Below are positions 1 to 6,314 of a stretch of 7,814 nucleotides of DNA, piece after piece (position 1 is the stretch's first letter; every line of letters begins with the position of its first letter). Position numbers and translations under genes: made by a program. The notes beneath the pieces are model-generated. The model did no database searches and was not told where the DNA came from. It saw nothing but the letters and a program-made list of their open reading frames with translations. Source of the stretch: Parvularcula sp964342585 (lineage in GTDB: Bacteria > Pseudomonadota > Alphaproteobacteria > Caulobacterales > Parvularculaceae); the NCBI GenBank assembly GCA_964342585.1, contig CAYFHK010000125.1, positions 1-7,814 on the forward strand, read 5' to 3'.

Positions 1-99
1 GATCAGCAGACTTAATATCCCGATAGGGATCGGCAGGAATACCGTGATGAGGCCAATGATGACGAAGAAGAGGCCAACCAATGAGAGAATGAGTTTCAC
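1..99 (-). CDS. Small hydrophobic membrane protein, N-terminal fragment (cut by window edge)
   Basis: The first 33 codons of a minus-strand gene are visible; the rest lies beyond the left edge. I chose the GTG at 99-97 because an in-frame TGA lies 7 codons upstream and a GAGGG ribosome-binding sequence sits about 9 nt before the GTG. The visible peptide begins MKLILSLVGLFF and is almost entirely hydrophobic, with one or two charged residues at the N terminus. A Pro-Ile-Pro-Ile-Gly turn at residues 23-27 separates two apolar stretches, so it reads as the start of a small inner-membrane protein with at least two helices. Short bacterial membrane proteins with a pair of helices around a proline/glycine turn (for example PGPGW-type) look similar, but too little is visible to assign a family. 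It lies 74 nt downstream of dnaE2 on the same strand and could be read from the same transcript. Confidence 0.6.
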   Translation of the reverse strand, partial: MKLILSLVGLFFVIIGLITVFLPIPIGILSLLI

Positions 100-173
100 G
101 GGTTTTTGCCCTCAATTCGCAGCGCAAGAATGGACGCTCTACGCGGAGTGATCAAGCGCGCGGGACGGGTAAT
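100..173. other. Short spacer after dnaE2, no terminator seen
   Basis: This 74-nt gap lies between the dnaE2 stop and the GTG of the small membrane gene. I see no hairpin followed by a run of T on the minus strand and no clear -35/-10 pair. The only recognisable element is the GAGGG ribosome-binding sequence next to the membrane gene. Read-through from dnaE2 is therefore possible, but this is inferred from absence of signals. Confidence 0.4.
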
Positions 174-3100
174 TCAATGAAAGTCGCGGCTATGGAAGAG
201 ACGTTTGGCCTGGGTGCGCGGGTGGGTTGCCGGAGAGGCGGGGCGGGGCGCGAAACGGCGCGGATCTCGGCCTGGCCCGCGCGTATCAGGCACGGGGCGT
301 TTGACCTCGTCGGGCGCTTCCCATGTGGGGTCGATGGTGGCGCCGAAGCTCTCTGGATCGCCGAGCGTGTCGAGCTGCCAGGATATATCAGTGATGTGCT
401 CGGCAATAATGTGGGTAACAATGCCTTCGCGCTGCAGTCGTCCGCGCACTTCTAGCAAACGCCCAATCATGACGGCGCGTCGATATTTTTCGAACACGCT
501 TTGCCAGACAATGACATTCAAATGTCCTGTCTCGTCTTCAAGGGTCAGAAAAATCACACCCTTCGCCGTGCCGGGGCGCTGACGCGTTGTGACAAGGCCC
601 GCAATCTGGACCTGCCTGTCGGCGGGGGCGTCACGCTGCATGATGGCCCGCAGTCGCTTTTGTGGCAGTTTTGCGCTGAGCAATTGAACGGGATGCTGCC
701 TTAAGGTCAAGCGTGTACTGACATAGTCTTCAAAGACGTTCTCTTCATCGCTGATCGCTGGCAAGGCTTTTTCTGGCGGTGCATCATCTGTGCTGAGTGC
801 AGATAGCAGGGGCAGCGCCTGCGGCTCTTTGATGGTTTTTGCCTCCCATAAGGCTTGGCGCCGATTGAACCCAAGGGCCGCAAAACCATCAGCCTCAGCA
901 AGCTTTTGGAGGGCGGATGGCGCAAGACCTGCCCGAGCCCAGACATCGTGGATGCTTTTATAGCCCTTTCCGCGCGCACTCGCGATCCACTCGGCATCCT
1001 CCTGGCGAAAGCCTTTGAGTTGACGGAACCCAAGGCGCAGCGCGAGTTTTCCGCCACCGTCGCGTTCTAATGTATGATCCCAGAAACTGTTCTGTACGCA
1101 TAGCGGCAGGATTGAAACGCCAAAGCGTTTTGTATCCTGAACAATTTGGGCTGGTGCATAAAAGCCCATGGGCAGGCTGTTCAACAGTGCGCAGGCGAAA
1201 ATCTCTGGGTGATAGCATTTTAAATAGGCTGAGGCATAAACGAGGAGGGCAAAACTTGCTGCGTGACTTTCCGGGAAGCCGTATCCTGAAAACCCTTCGA
1301 GCATACTGAAGATTTGCGCGGCATAGTCCGGCGTGTATCCCTTAGCGAGAGCGCCTTCCATAAAACGTTCACGGAATTTGATCACATCGCCGGCGCCGCG
1401 GAAGCTCCCGACGGAGCGGCGCAATTGGTCGGCTTCGCTAGGGGTGAAATCAGCGGCGACAACAGCAACCTGCATCACTTGCTCTTGGAAAAGAGGTACG
1501 CCGAGCGTGCGGCGTAGCACCTCTTCAAGTTCTTTTGAGGGGTAAGTGACGGCTTCTTCGCCGCGCCTGCGCTTGAGGTAGGGGTGGACCATATCCCCTT
1601 GGATAGGGCCCGGGCGCACGATCGCGACCTCGATAATCAAATCGAGAAAACGGCGCGGCCGCATACGCGGCAAGAAATTCATTTGTGCACGGCTTTCAAC
1701 CTGAAAAAGACCGACTGTGCGCCCTTCGCATAACAAATCGTAGACTTTCGGATCTTCGGGCGGCAGCGTCGCAAGGCCGAAATCGATCCCTTTCCAGCGC
1801 CGAAGGAGGTCGAAGGCCTTGCTCAGACAGCTCAGCATCCCAAGGCCCAAAACATCGACCTTCAAAATGCCAAGCGCATCAATATCATCCTTGTCCCACT
1901 CAATGACAGTTCGATCTGCCATGGCGGCGTTTTCGATAGGGCAGAGTTCGTCAAGCCGGCCGGCGGTGATCACGAAGCCGCCCACATGTTGAGATAAATG
2001 TCGCGGAAAGCCGATCAGCTCATTGGCCAGCTTCATCGTCAGGCGAACCCGATGATCCTCTAAATCGAGCCCAGCTGCTGCGACACGCTCCTTCTTCAAT
2101 TCGCCCTCGGACCACCCCCATATCTGTGATGCCAGCGCGGCCACCGCATCCACTGAAAGCCCCATGGCTTTGCCAACTTCTCTGATAGCAGCGCGCGTTC
2201 TGAAGTGGATCACCGTGGCGCACAGTCCCGCGCGGTGACGGCCATATTTCTCGTAGATGTGCTGGATCACTTCTTCGCGCCGCTCATGCTCGAAATCGAC
2301 ATCAATGTCCGGCGGCTCATTTCGAGCCTCGGAAACAAAACGCTCGAACACCATGGTGATGATGTCCGGACTGATCGATGTGATGCCGAGCGCATAGCAA
2401 ACGACCGAATTTGCTGCCGAGCCGCGCCCTTGACAGAGAATGCCAACTGATCGCGCATACTGAACAATGTCGTGAACTGTTAAAAAATAGGGCGCATAAG
2501 ACATCTTTTCGATGAGGTTGAGTTCTCGCTCAACCATCGCCTGCACCTTTAGCGGCACTGCGCCAGGATAGCGCCATGCCAAGCCTTTTTCGGTCAACTG
2601 GCGAAGGCGCGCCATCGGGGCCATCCCGCACGTGACCTCGTCTGGATACTCATATCGTAATTCGTCGAGGGAGAATTGACATTGCTTGGCGACATTTAGC
2701 GTGGCGGTGATCGCTTCAGGATAAGCGGCATACAGACGACGGATTTCGAAATGGCTTTTTAGCCGTCGCTCTGCATTGGGTTGCGCGCAAAGCCCTAGCT
2801 TATCGATCGTGGTTTTTTCTCGAAGGCAAGAGAGAACATCTGCCAATTGCCGACGTTGCGCCCGATGCATCAGTACATTCCCCGTCGCGATAAGGGGCAG
2901 GCGAACTTTTTCACTTAAACGCGCTATTTGGCCGAAGCGTTGTTTGTCCTCACCATCATAGCGGGGGCTAAGACCCAAATAGAGCGCGTCACGAAAACGA
3001 TCTCGCCACCGCTCAAGGTGCGCGCGCTCTGGCAGGACAAGCCCGTCGGCAATAAGGATCGACCCCTCACCCCAGCGATCAAGATCCTGCGGTAAGAGAT

Positions 3101-3413
3101 CACATTTTCCTTTGCTCGTCCGGCTTTTGCCGAGCGTAAGGAGACGGCACAGCCGGCCATAGGCGGCGCGATCTGTGGGAAACGCTAAGATCTGTGTGTC
3201 ATCGGTGAAGCGTAGCCGTACGCCCGGAAGAAATTGCACGTCTTTTTCGCGCGCCGCGATATGGGCTCTCACGATGCCGGCAAAGCTATTTGTATCGGCG
3301 ATCGCAATGCCGCTTAAACCAAGTTCGCTTGCGCGTTCAATAAACTCTTCAGGGTGCGATGCGCCTGTGAGAAAAGTAAAATTCGATGTGACGTTTAGTT
3401 CGACATAGCTCAT
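174..3413 (-). CDS. dnaE2: Error-prone DNA polymerase DnaE2 (ImuC), C-family
   Basis: This is the 1079-residue polymerase subunit of the SOS mutasome; it copies damaged templates with low fidelity in the cytoplasm, together with ImuA and ImuB. An N-terminal PHP domain starts YVELNVTSNF. The usual DnaE metal ligands there look replaced: the H-x-x-x-H-S-D pattern reads E-x-x-x-T-S-N, so proofreading through PHP is unlikely (inference). The fingers/palm segment GRGSAANSVV is near residue 330. The catalytic motif PDIDVDF is at 368-374, and the third carboxylate is the Asp of KVDVLGLG at residue 520. A helix-hairpin-helix region falls near 795-810 and an OB-fold at about 935-970. The protein ends in SRDFH, a tail I recognise from DnaE2 rather than the replicative DnaE1. 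The start at 3413 gives the conserved MSYVEL beginning; an upstream ATG at 3437 would add eight unconserved residues. The ATG overlaps the imuB stop as ATGA, so translation is probably coupled. Length is normal for the family. Confidence 0.97.
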   Translation of the reverse strand: MSYVELNVTSNFTFLTGASHPEEFIERASELGLSGIAIADTNSFAGIVRAHIAAREKDVQFLPGVRLRFTDDTQILAFPTDRAAYGRLCRLLTLGKSRTSKGKCDLLPQDLDRWGEGSILIADGLVLPERAHLERWRDRFRDALYLGLSPRYDGEDKQRFGQIARLSEKVRLPLIATGNVLMHRAQRRQLADVLSCLREKTTIDKLGLCAQPNAERRLKSHFEIRRLYAAYPEAITATLNVAKQCQFSLDELRYEYPDEVTCGMAPMARLRQLTEKGLAWRYPGAVPLKVQAMVERELNLIEKMSYAPYFLTVHDIVQYARSVGILCQGRGSAANSVVCYALGITSISPDIITMVFERFVSEARNEPPDIDVDFEHERREEVIQHIYEKYGRHRAGLCATVIHFRTRAAIREVGKAMGLSVDAVAALASQIWGWSEGELKKERVAAAGLDLEDHRVRLTMKLANELIGFPRHLSQHVGGFVITAGRLDELCPIENAAMADRTVIEWDKDDIDALGILKVDVLGLGMLSCLSKAFDLLRRWKGIDFGLATLPPEDPKVYDLLCEGRTVGLFQVESRAQMNFLPRMRPRRFLDLIIEVAIVRPGPIQGDMVHPYLKRRRGEEAVTYPSKELEEVLRRTLGVPLFQEQVMQVAVVAADFTPSEADQLRRSVGSFRGAGDVIKFRERFMEGALAKGYTPDYAAQIFSMLEGFSGYGFPESHAASFALLVYASAYLKCYHPEIFACALLNSLPMGFYAPAQIVQDTKRFGVSILPLCVQNSFWDHTLERDGGGKLALRLGFRQLKGFRQEDAEWIASARGKGYKSIHDVWARAGLAPSALQKLAEADGFAALGFNRRQALWEAKTIKEPQALPLLSALSTDDAPPEKALPAISDEENVFEDYVSTRLTLRQHPVQLLSAKLPQKRLRAIMQRDAPADRQVQIAGLVTTRQRPGTAKGVIFLTLEDETGHLNVIVWQSVFEKYRRAVMIGRLLEVRGRLQREGIVTHIIAEHITDISWQLDTLGDPESFGATIDPTWEAPDEVKRPVPDTRGPGRDPRRFAPRPASPATHPRTQAKRLFHSRDFH

Positions 3414-4894
3414 GGGAGAAGCCCTGTCAGATACCAACCCTCGTCACGCAGGGGGCTTGCAAGTTCAAATCGCTCCCCACTTTGTGTTTGCACGGTCCAA
3501 TAGTCGAAAGCTTGACGAAATCGCGATTCCGTGACCCACCATTCGCCCGTAATGCGCTTTGGTCCTTTAGCATGGGTCACGTGATATGTTCTATCTTTAT
3601 ACAGAAATGTTTGTGGTGGACGACCTTTGCTGAGTGGCTCAACCAGGCGGGGCGGGGTGAGCCAGATGGGGATAATGGATTGGCGCGTCGGCCATGGCTT
3701 TTTCGTATGGCCGGCGTGGACTGTCTCCACCGCTTTTTGATCCTTTCCAGGGAGATGGCTTGGAAAGGGCATTAATGTGGTGATACGATCAAAGCCGAGC
3801 CGATTGCCCAATCGGCCGATCAAATCCATATACGCATTTTCTTGAGGGGTGTAGACGGAGGTATCAACTTGTTCGTGACTGTTCGCTTCATGGCGATGAA
3901 CAACAAGTCGGATCACGTCGATCCCAAAACCAGCATCGAGCTTTTCGAGATACGGAAAGAATTGAGAGATCAAAAGATTGCGGTTTGCCGTGGCGCGCGC
4001 CAACCCAAAAAGCCTCTGCTGACGATGGCCATCTGCATGCAGAATGTGCAGCTCGACCACGCGAGCCGCCCGGCCACGTCGACTTAAACGGCTGCATAAG
4101 GTATCGGTCACGCGCTCAATGCCAGCTCTTATGTCTTCAATAAGACCAATGGGATCTGCAAAGCTCATACGTGCAGAGAAGATCTCGTCTGGCGAATGTG
4201 CGAGAAGGGGACTCGGCCGGGTGCCGAGCATATCGTCTAAGAGCTGCGTGATTTCGATTCCAAATCGCTTTGCCAGCTCCCTGCGTGGTAAGGCTGCCAC
4301 GGCGTCGACTGTCTTCAAACCAAGCCGGCGTAAACCGCGGGACGTCTCACCAAAAATCTCAACAGGCAGCGGGGCCAGCGCTGATCGTTCCTTCCCCATC
4401 GGAATAAGATGGGGGCCATTGCCCGGCGCAAACCGAGCAAGAGCGCGTGCTGCCTGAGGGTTGCCTGCAATTGCGAGGCGGCTTTCAAAACCAAAGGCTT
4501 CGAGTGCCAATTGGGCTTTTTCACATAAAGCCTCCTCCCCGCCGAAAAGATGCGTGCCGCCGGTGACATCGAGAAGCAGCCCATCTTCACCGTCGAGGGC
4601 CACGTAAGGCGAGTATTGATACGCCCAGCGGTGCAGCCCTTTTAGAGCTGCCGCTTCTTCCGCTGGCACGCGCGGCGCCGTGAGAAGGGTCGGATAGCTG
4701 GCCCGTGCATCGGTGAGCGGCATCCCCTTGATGAGGCCAAGCGCCTCAGCTGCGGCATTGACCGAAAACAGAGACAACGCACTGTGATGCTCAGCCACGA
4801 TCGCAAAGGGATCAGTGGCTGGATAAGCCTTCCGGCGCATGGCGCGGTCTGCTGCCAGCCTTGGAAACCAAATCGAGAGCACGCGTTTGGACAT
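3410..4894 (-). CDS. imuB: ImuB, Y-family-like mutasome adaptor (DNA polymerase-inactive)
   Basis: A 494-residue relative of Y-family polymerases that, in studied bacteria, is not a polymerase but links ImuA, DnaE2 and the sliding clamp. The sequence shows this directly. Where Pol IV/Dpo4 carry the first catalytic Asp, this protein has SIWFPRLAAD (from residue 7). At the second site the SIDE-type motif reads GEDGLLLDVTG (about 102-112), so the catalytic Glu is Gly. A helix-hairpin-helix segment (RRLGLKTVDAVAALPRREL) and a little-finger-like domain follow. The C-terminal tail has the ImuB-typical GEWWVTESRFRQAFDYWTVQ block, proposed in the family to contact partners. The start at 4894 is chosen for the conserved MSKRVLSIWFPRL opening and a GGTGG sequence 6 nt upstream; an in-frame ATG at 4927 would add MALIKDGWWLS. 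The first 83 nt overlap the end of imuA in another frame, and the last 4 nt overlap dnaE2. A LexA operator lies just upstream, inside imuA. I see no canonical QLxLF clamp motif in the linker before the tail. Confidence 0.95.
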   Translation of the reverse strand: MSKRVLSIWFPRLAADRAMRRKAYPATDPFAIVAEHHSALSLFSVNAAAEALGLIKGMPLTDARASYPTLLTAPRVPAEEAAALKGLHRWAYQYSPYVALDGEDGLLLDVTGGTHLFGGEEALCEKAQLALEAFGFESRLAIAGNPQAARALARFAPGNGPHLIPMGKERSALAPLPVEIFGETSRGLRRLGLKTVDAVAALPRRELAKRFGIEITQLLDDMLGTRPSPLLAHSPDEIFSARMSFADPIGLIEDIRAGIERVTDTLCSRLSRRGRAARVVELHILHADGHRQQRLFGLARATANRNLLISQFFPYLEKLDAGFGIDVIRLVVHRHEANSHEQVDTSVYTPQENAYMDLIGRLGNRLGFDRITTLMPFPSHLPGKDQKAVETVHAGHTKKPWPTRQSIIPIWLTPPRLVEPLSKGRPPQTFLYKDRTYHVTHAKGPKRITGEWWVTESRFRQAFDYWTVQTQSGERFELASPLRDEGWYLTGLLP

Positions 4895-5438
4895 GGAAAG
4901 CCACCACCCATCCTTGATCAAGGCCAATTGTTCCTATTTTGTTCTTTATAAGTTTCCATTGCCAATGAGTCGAGTCCCAATCGCAGCTCGAGACGGGATC
5001 GCACATCCACCGCATCGTGGCGGCTGTTGCGCGTTGATGGGGAGGGCAGAGGATCAGCCCCAAGGATTGCCCCTCAGCTGCGGCCAATTGTAGTCGGCGC
5101 GTCTCCGTCAAGCTTGGCGGTCTTGGGAGGTCCACTAAAACGCTGCCAACGCCACCGCTGCGCAATCCCTCTTCGGCTGCCCATAATGTGTCCTTGAGGG
5201 TTGCTGTACCAACAAAGCATAGACGGTTGGGGGCGATAAAAAAACTCAGACCATGCCCATACGGATGAATAGGGGATTGAATAGATCGCACCCAGAGCGC
5301 CTGTCCTTGCATTCTCTCTGCCGCCAGCAGGGCAAAGGGGCTGCTACTCTGCCCGCACACCTCAATCACGCGATGCCGCGGCAAGGCCGGCAGGCCTTCC
5401 ACCAATGAGAACGTCGCCACTTCCATCATCGAAACCAT
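4812..5438 (-). CDS. imuA: ImuA, SOS mutagenesis accessory protein (short RecA/SulA-like form)
   Basis: First gene of the damage-inducible mutasome operon, about 204-208 residues. ImuA is distantly related to RecA and SulA and is needed with ImuB for DnaE2-dependent mutagenesis. Recognisable family segments are HRVIEVCG (22-29), LKDTLWAAEEGLRSG (81-95), the LTETRRLQLAAAEG helix (110-123) and a C-terminal WQWKLIKNK strand followed by GWVVAFHVQTRALDLV. It is shorter than the 240-270 residue forms and lacks their N-terminal extension, resembling the Rhodobacterales type; no Walker A motif is visible. The start is uncertain: ATGs occur at 5438, 5429 and 5426, none with a strong Shine-Dalgarno sequence. 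If the TTGACA at 5473-5468 is the -35, transcription would begin near 5438 and the inner ATGs would be favoured. The 3' end runs 83 nt into imuB, and codons 165-170 contain a second LexA operator. Codons around 160-172 are unusually A-rich, as expected if the DNA also serves as a promoter. Confidence 0.9.
   Translation of the reverse strand: MVSMMEVATFSLVEGLPALPRHRVIEVCGQSSSPFALLAAERMQGQALWVRSIQSPIHPYGHGLSFFIAPNRLCFVGTATLKDTLWAAEEGLRSGGVGSVLVDLPRPPSLTETRRLQLAAAEGQSLGLILCPPHQRATAATMRWMCDPVSSCDWDSTHWQWKLIKNKIGTIGLDQGWVVAFHVQTRALDLVSKAGSRPRHAPEGLSSH
4930..4944 (-). promoter_or_regulatory. Internal LexA operator before imuB (inside imuA)
   Basis: On the minus strand this reads GAACAAAATAGGAAC, a perfect alphaproteobacterial LexA site (GAAC-N7-GAAC) with an AT-rich spacer. 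It lies within imuA codons 165-170, begins on the base immediately after a TATAAA -10 element, and ends 35 nt before the imuB ATG. LexA bound here would cover the expected transcription start and block imuB-dnaE2. Exact matches to an 8-base pattern are rare enough that one at this position is unlikely to be chance. The regulatory role is inference. Confidence 0.75.
4945..4973 (-). promoter_or_regulatory. Putative internal SOS promoter for imuB-dnaE2
   Basis: On the minus strand, TCGACT at 4973-4968 (4 of 6 matches to TTGACA) is followed by a 17-nt spacer and TATAAA at 4950-4945 (5 of 6 matches to TATAAT). The predicted transcription start falls near 4938, inside the adjoining LexA operator, which is the normal geometry for a repressed SOS promoter. 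It would give imuB a leader of roughly 44 nt. The -10 and operator are clear by eye; the -35 is weaker. A TTGGCA at about 4964-4959 is an alternative -35 pairing with CAAAAT. Confidence 0.6.
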
Positions 5439-5446
5439 GCGGTTTC
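5431..5446 (-). repeat. Small inverted repeat over the first imuA ATG
   Basis: The minus strand reads GAAACC-GCAT-GGTTTC, a 6-bp perfect stem with a 4-nt loop. The ATG at 5438-5436 lies in the loop and first stem base, and the next ATG at 5429 starts two bases after the stem. If transcribed, the hairpin would hide the first ATG and present the second or third. It could equally be a protein-binding dyad downstream of the promoter. Confidence 0.4.
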
Positions 5447-5473
5447 AATGGATCAAAAAAAAGGGCTTGTCAA
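5445..5473 (-). promoter_or_regulatory. Putative imuA promoter
   Basis: A perfect -35 TTGACA occurs at 5473-5468 on the minus strand, starting 4 nt downstream of the LexA operator. With a 17-nt spacer the -10 would be CATTGA at 5450-5445, which is a poor match, so the exact -10 is doubtful. A less likely alternative places a weak -10 (TCAAAT) upstream of the operator. The 89-nt gap after sfsA shows no terminator, so read-through from sfsA is also possible. Confidence 0.45.
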
Positions 5474-5477
5474 AAAT

Positions 5478-5492
5478 GTTCTTTTAATGTTC
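5478..5492 (-). promoter_or_regulatory. LexA operator upstream of imuA
   Basis: GAACATTAAAAGAAC on the minus strand (GTTC-N7-GTTC on plus) matches the alphaproteobacterial SOS box exactly, with an all-AT spacer. It lies in the gap between sfsA and imuA, 39 nt before the first imuA ATG and just upstream of a TTGACA -35. LexA repression relieved by DNA damage is the expected control for imuA-imuB-dnaE2. Confidence 0.88.
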
Positions 5493-5527
5493 TTATTTGA
5501 GACGACGCGCAATCGACCAAAAGGAGC

Positions 5528-6241
5528 TCAGAGCTCGATTGGTAGGTTGATCTGTACGCAAATAGATGTGGGGGAAACGTGACAGCCATAAGCCAGGATT
5601 TCTACACCCGCCGCAGCGGCTTCTTGGAGGCCTTTTGCGTAGGCTGGGTCCAGGTCAGCTGCGGAGGCAACCCCGCGCGCATCGCTTCGTTGAACAATGA
5701 ACAAGAGCACGGCGCGATCGCCAGCTTCCACAACACCCATCAGCTCGCGGAGATGTTTGAGGCCGCGTGTTGTCACGCAGTCTGGAAATTCTGCAACGCC
5801 ATCCGCTCGGCGCAACAGATGGCAGTTTTTCACCTCAACCCAAACCGGCGGCGTCCCTTCAACCACAAGATCAATTCGCGATCGCTCCGCACCATACTTG
5901 ACTTCGCGTCGGCGTGGCACGTCGCCTGGAACCGAGGGTATCAATTCGGCCGCAATCGCCTCTTCGGCAAGACGATTGGGGTGATGCGTGTTGATCCCAA
6001 CCAGCGTCTGACCTTCTGGCCCCGGACATTCCACAATTTCCAAAGTCCAGGCGAGCTTCCGCGCGGGGTTTTCGGCGCGGCTGACCCAACAGGGTGCGCC
6101 CGGCGGCGCCACACCCAACATCGCCCCCGGATTGGGGCAGTGAACGGTCGTTTGGGTGCCGTCCTCAAATTCGACGTCGGCCAAAAATCGCTTATACCGC
6201 CGCAGCAAAGTGGCGCGGACGAGGGGGGCTTTAAAATCCAT
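5528..6241 (-). CDS. sfsA: SfsA family DNA-binding/nuclease-fold protein
   Basis: A 237-residue protein close to the E. coli SfsA length (234). SfsA was named for sugar fermentation stimulation and binds DNA; structurally it joins an N-terminal OB-like domain to a PD-(D/E)XK nuclease-type fold. The conserved N-terminal block PLVRATLLRRYKRFLADVEF is at 6-25 and HCPNPGAM at 34-41. The nuclease-like site is present: SRIDL with Asp124, then VEVKN with Glu136 and Lys138, and the CVTTRGLKHLREL block at 155-167. The start at 6241 gives the family's usual MxFxxPLVxA opening; a longer reading frame upstream has no family resemblance and would run into the divergent gene. No strong ribosome-binding site is visible before this ATG; the sequence there is a GC palindrome. 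It is divergent from the cinA-like gene with 73 nt between them, and imuA follows 89 nt downstream on the same strand. Biological substrate unknown. Confidence 0.95.
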   Translation of the reverse strand: MDFKAPLVRATLLRRYKRFLADVEFEDGTQTTVHCPNPGAMLGVAPPGAPCWVSRAENPARKLAWTLEIVECPGPEGQTLVGINTHHPNRLAEEAIAAELIPSVPGDVPRRREVKYGAERSRIDLVVEGTPPVWVEVKNCHLLRRADGVAEFPDCVTTRGLKHLRELMGVVEAGDRAVLLFIVQRSDARGVASAADLDPAYAKGLQEAAAAGVEILAYGCHVSPTSICVQINLPIEL

Positions 6242-6251
6242 GCGGCGCCGC
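6242..6251. repeat. GC palindrome next to sfsA start
   Basis: GCGGCGCCGC is a perfect 10-bp palindrome directly abutting the sfsA ATG, where a ribosome-binding site would be expected. The rest of the 73-nt divergent spacer (6252-6314) has no convincing -35/-10 pair on either strand by eye; its plus-strand end carries the strong AAGGAG (6304-6309) used by the cinA-like gene. Confidence 0.35.
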
Positions 6252-6314
6252 TTAATCGACTGAGTGTTAGATCGACAATGGCTGCCTCGCCTCAGCAGCT
6301 GATAAGGAGTTCGA

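Noticed and set aside
2462..2477. GAAC-N8-GAAC inside dnaE2
   Set aside because: The spacer is 8 nt, and it lies deep inside the coding region with no adjacent start.
174..3413. dnaE2 as the main replicative polymerase DnaE1
   Set aside because: Its position after imuB, length of about 1080, degenerate PHP ligands and SRDFH tail all indicate the error-prone paralogue.
3871..3884. GTTC-GTGACT-GTTC inside imuB, resembling a LexA site
   Set aside because: The spacer is 6 nt rather than 7, it is GC-containing, lies mid-gene and has no promoter or gene start nearby.
4044..4457. Plus-strand open frame (137 codons) opposite imuB
   Set aside because: Antisense to conserved ImuB sequence, rich in Arg/Ser/Ala as expected for a shadow frame, and without a convincing ribosome-binding site.
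4894..4927. Upstream ATG at 4927 as the imuB start
   Set aside because: It would add 11 residues not seen in the family, before the conserved MSKRVLSIWFPRL, and would start only a few bases after the LexA operator; 4894 has a better-placed GGTGG.
5692..5702. GAAC-AAT-GAAC direct repeat inside sfsA
   Set aside because: The spacer is only 3 nt, and the position is well inside the coding sequence; likely chance.
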